A stretch of DNA of 64,000 bases, taken from assembly GCF_011927635.1 (NCBI RefSeq), contig NZ_JAATJB010000002.1:248001-312000 (forward strand), written 5' to 3'. The DNA is from Sphingomonas trueperi (GTDB lineage: Bacteria > Pseudomonadota > Alphaproteobacteria > Sphingomonadales > Sphingomonadaceae). Every line of letters begins with the position of its first letter. The stretch's first letter is position 1. The notes under the pieces are model-generated. The model did no database searches. It saw only the letters and a program-made list of their open reading frames with translations, and had not been told where the DNA came from. Positions 60,543-64,000 of the stretch are shown here, piece by piece. The translations under genes and the position numbers were made by a program.

Positions 60543-61832
60543 ATGAGCTTTCCCTGGGCGCGCCATTACGAGCCGAAGAACCCGGTGATGAAATGGGTGG
60601 ACGATCGGCTGCCGCTGCCGCGGTTCGTCTATAACGCGATCGGTGCCGGCTATCCGGTACCGCGCAATCTCAATTACTTCTGGAACTTCGGCATCCTTGC
60701 GGGGCTGTCGCTGGTGATCCAGATCGTCACCGGCATCGTGCTGGCGATGCACTTCCACAGCTCGGCCGCCGGGGCGTTCGACTCGGTCAACGGCACGATC
60801 ATGCGCGATGTGAACGCGGGCTGGTTCCTGCGCTTCGCCCACGCCAACGGCGCCAGCATGTTCTTCATCGTGGTGTACATCCACATCTTCCGCGGCCTCC
60901 ACTATGGATCATACAAGGCGCCGCGCGAGATGGTGTGGCTGCTCGGCGTCGTCATCTTCCTGCTGATGATGGCCACCGCCTTCATGGGCTATGTGCTCCC
61001 CTGGGGGCAGATGAGCTTCTGGGGCGCGCAGGTGATCACCGGCTTCTTCTCGGCGATCCCCGTGGTGGGCGACTGGATCCGCGTGTGGCTGCTGGGCGGC
61101 TATGCGCCGGACGATGCCGCGCTCAACCGCTTCTTCTCGCTTCACTATCTGCTGCCTTTCGTGATCGCGGGCGTTATCATCCTGCACATCTGGGCGCTGC
61201 ACATCCCGGGATCGAACAACCCGACCGGCGTGGAGGTGAAGGGCGAGCAGGACACGGTGCCGTTCCACCCTTATTACACCGCCAAGGACGGCTTCGGGGT
61301 GGGCATCTTCCTGATCCTGTTCTCGATCCTGATCTTCTTCTACCCCGATTATCTGGGCCACCCGGACAATTACATCCCGGCCAACCCGCTCTCGACCCCC
61401 GCGCATATCGTGCCCGAATGGTATTTCTGGCCCTTCTACGCGATCCTGCGCGCCTTCACCGCGGACTTCATCCTGCCGGCGAAGCTGTGGGGCGTGCTGG
61501 CGATGTTCGGCTCGATCCTGCTGCTGTTCTTCCTCCCCTGGCTGGATCGCTCGCCGGTGCGCTCGGCTCACTACCGGCCAATGTACCGCATCGCCTTCTG
61601 GCTGCTGGTGCTCGATGTGGTGATCCTCGGCTGGTGTGGCGGTTCGCCCGCGGAGCCGAAGTACGTGATCGCGAGCCAACTCGCGGCGGCCTATTATTTC
61701 GCGCACTTCCTGATCATCGTGCCGATCATCTCGCGGATCGAGACGCCGCGCCCGCTGCCCAATTCGATCACCGAAGCGGTGCTGAAGGGCGAGGGCGGAT
61801 CGCGCATCACCGCCACCGCGGCGACGGCATAA
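60543..61832 (+). CDS. petB: Ubiquinol-cytochrome c reductase, cytochrome b
   Basis: A protein of 429 residues with eight transmembrane helices. Heme-binding His pairs lie in helices containing [25 protein letters not shown] and further on in [10 protein letters not shown] and ILHIWALH. The quinol-site PEW motif is in [15 protein letters not shown]. It holds both heme b groups and both quinone sites. It is 12 bp after petA and 14 bp before petC. Confidence 0.97.
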   Translation: MSFPWARHYEPKNPVMKWVDDRLPLPRFVYNAIGAGYPVPRNLNYFWNFGILAGLSLVIQIVTGIVLAMHFHSSAAGAFDSVNGTIMRDVNAGWFLRFAHANGASMFFIVVYIHIFRGLHYGSYKAPREMVWLLGVVIFLLMMATAFMGYVLPWGQMSFWGAQVITGFFSAIPVVGDWIRVWLLGGYAPDDAALNRFFSLHYLLPFVIAGVIILHIWALHIPGSNNPTGVEVKGEQDTVPFHPYYTAKDGFGVGIFLILFSILIFFYPDYLGHPDNYIPANPLSTPAHIVPEWYFWPFYAILRAFTADFILPAKLWGVLAMFGSILLLFFLPWLDRSPVRSAHYRPMYRIAFWLLVLDVVILGWCGGSPAEPKYVIASQLAAAYYFAHFLIIVPIISRIETPRPLPNSITEAVLKGEGGSRITATAATA

Positions 61833-61846
61833 GGGGGCCGGGAACC

Positions 61847-62683
61847 ATGACGTCGATCTTCTTTCGTTCGATCAAGTTCCTGATCGGTGCCGGCTTCGTG
61901 TTCGTGCTGCTGCTGGCGCTGATCAGCAGCATCACCGGCCTGATCCAGGAGCCCCCCAAGGAAACCGCCGAGCAGGCGCTGCACAAGCATCCGAAGGAAC
62001 TGGAACTCGCCTCGAACGGGCCGCTCGGCAAGTTCGATCTCGGCCAGCTCCAGCGCGGCTTCAAGGTGTACAAGGAAGTCTGCGCGGCGTGCCACTCGCT
62101 GCACATGATTTCCTTCCGCAACCTCAAGGACCTGGGGTACAGCGACGCGCAGGTGAAGAAGATCGCCAAGGAATGGGCGATGAAGCAGCCGGTGTTCGAC
62201 GAGAAGGCGGGCACCTGGGGCGAGCGCGACAACATCCCGTCCGATCGCATCCCCAAGGTCTATTATGCCGGCACCGGCAACCCGCCCGACCTCAGCCTGA
62301 TCACCAAGGCGCGACATGACGGCGCGGCCTATGTCCATTCGCTGCTGACCGGCTATGGCGAGAAGCCCGATCCGGCCAAGGCGGCGCAGTTCCCGGAGGC
62401 GACGAAGACGCCCGAGGGCATGTACTTCAACCCCTATTTCGCCAATCTCAACATCGCGATGCCGCCGCCGCTGACCAGCGAGGGCCAGGTCCAGTATGAC
62501 GACGGCACCCGCGCGACGGTCGACCAGATGTCGAAGGACGTCTCCGCCTTCCTCGTCTGGACCGCTGAGCCGACGCTGCAGACGCGCCACCAGGCGGGCC
62601 TCGCGGTCGTGATCTTCTTGCTGTTTGCCACCGGGCTCGCCTATGGCGCGTACCTCACGGTTTGGCGCGGCATGAAGCATTGA
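61847..62683 (+). CDS. petC: Ubiquinol-cytochrome c reductase, cytochrome c1
   Basis: A protein of 278 residues. An N-terminal signal-anchor and a C-terminal transmembrane helix flank a periplasmic domain. The heme site is CAACH in VCAACHSLHMISF, and the Met-containing segment near NIAMPPPL gives the sixth ligand. It passes electrons to soluble cytochrome c. Its stop shares one base with the start of apt (TGATG), so apt is part of the operon. Confidence 0.95.
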   Translation: MTSIFFRSIKFLIGAGFVFVLLLALISSITGLIQEPPKETAEQALHKHPKELELASNGPLGKFDLGQLQRGFKVYKEVCAACHSLHMISFRNLKDLGYSDAQVKKIAKEWAMKQPVFDEKAGTWGERDNIPSDRIPKVYYAGTGNPPDLSLITKARHDGAAYVHSLLTGYGEKPDPAKAAQFPEATKTPEGMYFNPYFANLNIAMPPPLTSEGQVQYDDGTRATVDQMSKDVSAFLVWTAEPTLQTRHQAGLAVVIFLLFATGLAYGAYLTVWRGMKH

Positions 62684-63225
62684 TGGACATCCAGCAAAAC
62701 GAAGACATCCGCAGTCGCATTCGCACGATCCCCGACTTTCCGAAGCCGGGGATTCTTTTTCGCGACATCACCACGCTGCTGCTCGATCCCGAGGGGCTGC
62801 GGCTGACCATCGAGAAGATGGCGGCGCAGGTCGACGGCAAGGTCGACCTCGTCGCCGGCGTCGAGGCGCGCGGCTTCGTGTTCGGCGCGGCGCTGGCGGT
62901 GCGGCTCGGCACCGGCGTGCTGCTGATCCGCAAGGATGGCAAGCTGCCGGGGGCGACGATCGCCGAGGACTATGCGCTCGAATATGGCACCGACCGGATC
63001 GCCATCCACGCCGATGCGCTGGTGCCGGGTGCCCGCGTGCTGCTGGTCGACGACCTGATCGCCACCGGCGGCACCGCGCGCGCGGCGGTGCGGCTGCTGC
63101 GCAAGGCGGGGGCGGAGGTCGTCCAGGCCTCGTTCGTCGTCGACCTGCCCGATCTCGGCGGCGCCGATGCGCTGCGCAGCGACGGTATTCAGGTCGCGTC
63201 GCTCGTCGCCTTCGAAGGGCACTGA
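62683..63225 (+). CDS. apt: Adenine phosphoribosyltransferase
   Basis: A protein of 180 residues. It has the opening IRTIPDFPKPGILFRDITTLL, the segment VAGVEARGFVFGAALA and the PRPP-binding VLLVDDLIATGGTARAAV, typical of Apt. It salvages adenine to AMP. It is coupled to petC by an overlapping stop and start, an arrangement not needed for function but seen in several related genomes. Confidence 0.95.
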   Translation: MDIQQNEDIRSRIRTIPDFPKPGILFRDITTLLLDPEGLRLTIEKMAAQVDGKVDLVAGVEARGFVFGAALAVRLGTGVLLIRKDGKLPGATIAEDYALEYGTDRIAIHADALVPGARVLLVDDLIATGGTARAAVRLLRKAGAEVVQASFVVDLPDLGGADALRSDGIQVASLVAFEGH

Positions 63226-63319
63226 CGGAACCCTAGCGGGCGCCCGTGCGCTTCTCCGCCCGAGGGGCGCGGCTGAGGGCATCGCCCCGCCGCGCGCCTC
63301 CGGTACAGGAGCGTAACCC

Positions 63320-63667
63320 ATGCATATCGGCTTGAAATCCATCCTCGGCGCAGCCCTGCTTGGTGGAGCGGCGGCGCTCGGCGGCTGCATGGACGACGGC
63401 TATGGGTATGGCGGCACGCGCGTCGCCCTGGGGTATGGCAGCGGCTACGGTAGCGGCTATGGCAGCCCCTATTGGGGCTGGTACGGCGATTATTATTACC
63501 CCGGCACCGGCACCTATGTGTACGATCGCTACCGCCATCGCCGTGCCTGGAACGACGGCCAGCGCGCCTATTGGGAGCAGCGTCGCGGCGCCTGGCGCGG
63601 CAGCCCACGCTGGCGGAACAACTGGCGCGATTTCCGCGGACGTCCCGGCGGCTGGCGGCGGCGCTGA
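63320..63667 (+). CDS. Small Tyr/Gly/Arg-rich lipoprotein
   Basis: A protein of 115 residues. A signal sequence ends with the lipobox LGGC. The mature part has Gly-Tyr-rich repeats (DDGYGYGG, then GYGSGYGSGYGSPY), a Trp/Tyr/Asp-rich part, and a basic tail rich in Arg, Trp and Gly. No domain is recognised; it resembles YXWGXW-type envelope proteins in composition only. It stands alone after apt. Confidence 0.7.
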   Translation: MHIGLKSILGAALLGGAAALGGCMDDGYGYGGTRVALGYGSGYGSGYGSPYWGWYGDYYYPGTGTYVYDRYRHRRAWNDGQRAYWEQRRGAWRGSPRWRNNWRDFRGRPGGWRRR

Positions 63668-63873
63668 GCGTCACGCAGGCATGTTCCTGTCAGGCGTCGG
63701 CCTGCAGAAGCTGACGCAGGGGCGGTCGCGGGCGGTCTTCCGGCGTCCGGCCTCAATGGTGCTGTCGTAGAAGCCGCCATTACGGCCGCGCAGGAACCGG
63801 GATTCTCATCCATTGCGTTAAGAAACTATTTTTCAGAACATTTTACAGCGTGTTGTTATCATAATCGGGGGTG

Positions 63874-64000
63874 ATGATGACGACGTATCAGCTCATGGAC
63901 GAAGCCGATGTCTACGAGGCGGAGAACCGCTTCTACCTCCAGTCGCGACCGTCGCGAATGGCCAAGCTTCTCGCCCATTACGAACTCTACCGCCAGATTA
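63874..64000 (+). CDS. Probable SAM-dependent methyltransferase (TylF/MycF-like), N-terminal part
   Basis: The gene runs off the window; 42 codons are visible. It starts at the ATG 63874 (or 63877) after GGGGGTG. The phrase YEAENRFYLQSRPSRMAKLL followed by AHYELYRQI recalls the start of class I methyltransferases of the TylF group. This is from memory and the catalytic part is not in view. The 206 bp upstream include an A+T-rich stretch (63815-63865) that probably holds its promoter. Confidence 0.5.
   Translation, partial: MMTTYQLMDEADVYEAENRFYLQSRPSRMAKLLAHYELYRQI

Noticed and set aside
63360..63770. Alternative frame of 136 codons over the Tyr/Gly-rich lipoprotein
   Set aside because: The other frame has a signal peptide and lipobox; this one is Ala/Gly/Ile-rich repeat translation and runs into non-coding DNA.

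Overview
The window is strongly G+C-rich and reads as chromosome of a sphingomonad (Sphingomonas or a close relative, Alphaproteobacteria). Three things point there: a sphingan (gellan/welan/S-88 type) exopolysaccharide cluster, the alphaproteobacterial cell-cycle regulator GcrA, and a Sphingomonas-type (SPAP-like) alkaline phosphatase. No rRNA, tRNA, CRISPR array, prophage or classical insertion sequence was recognised.

Region 1 (1-15.2 kb) is most of a sphingan cluster. From right to left the order is G, S, R, Q, I, K, L, J, F, D, the order known for the sps/gel clusters, with strand flips between sub-operons. It encodes three of the four repeat-unit glycosyltransferases (K, L, Q), the Wzx-like flippase (S), the Wzy-like polymerase (G), a secreted beta-helix protein (R), a parvulin-type lipoprotein (I), an ATPase (J), an outer-membrane barrel (F) and the start of the Wza-like export protein (D, cut by the window edge). 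Two genes not in the classical list are a small membrane protein between F and J, and a large Tat-type lipoprotein with a predicted beta-helix directly after G.

Region 2 (15.2-27.6 kb) holds proS, a GT1 glycosyltransferase, the N-degron transferase bpt, a three-gene unit (circularly permuted ATP-grasp, alpha-E, transglutaminase fold with Ser in place of the catalytic Cys), a beta-helix protein, an alkaline phosphatase and a DsbD-like reductase. Region 3 (27.6-34.1 kb) is a valine-degradation set (mmsB, enoyl-CoA hydratase, 3-hydroxyisobutyryl-CoA hydrolase, isobutyryl-CoA dehydrogenase, mmsA), interrupted by a GIY-YIG nuclease gene lying between two inverted 94-bp repeats.

Region 4 (34-49.7 kb) contains an AIM24-like protein, a GNAT enzyme, a serine hydrolase, parE, an exported catalase with an exported ankyrin partner, gcrA, an orphan ABC-2 permease, an HD-GYP protein, a patatin lipoprotein, and argD-argF. 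Region 5 (49.7-64 kb) contains a cold-shock gene followed by small unknown genes, hslO, queC-queE behind a structured leader, lipB, two membrane proteins, hemF, trmL, the cytochrome bc1 operon petABC with apt, and the start of a probable methyltransferase gene.

Two repeat families are scattered through intergenic DNA. One is a 94-bp double hairpin present six times, always exactly 94 bp although its centre varies. The other is built from CCCTCCCGC/GCGGGAGGG or CTCCCCG/CGGGGAG hairpins. The constant-length family and its link to the GIY-YIG gene are the most unusual features of the window.
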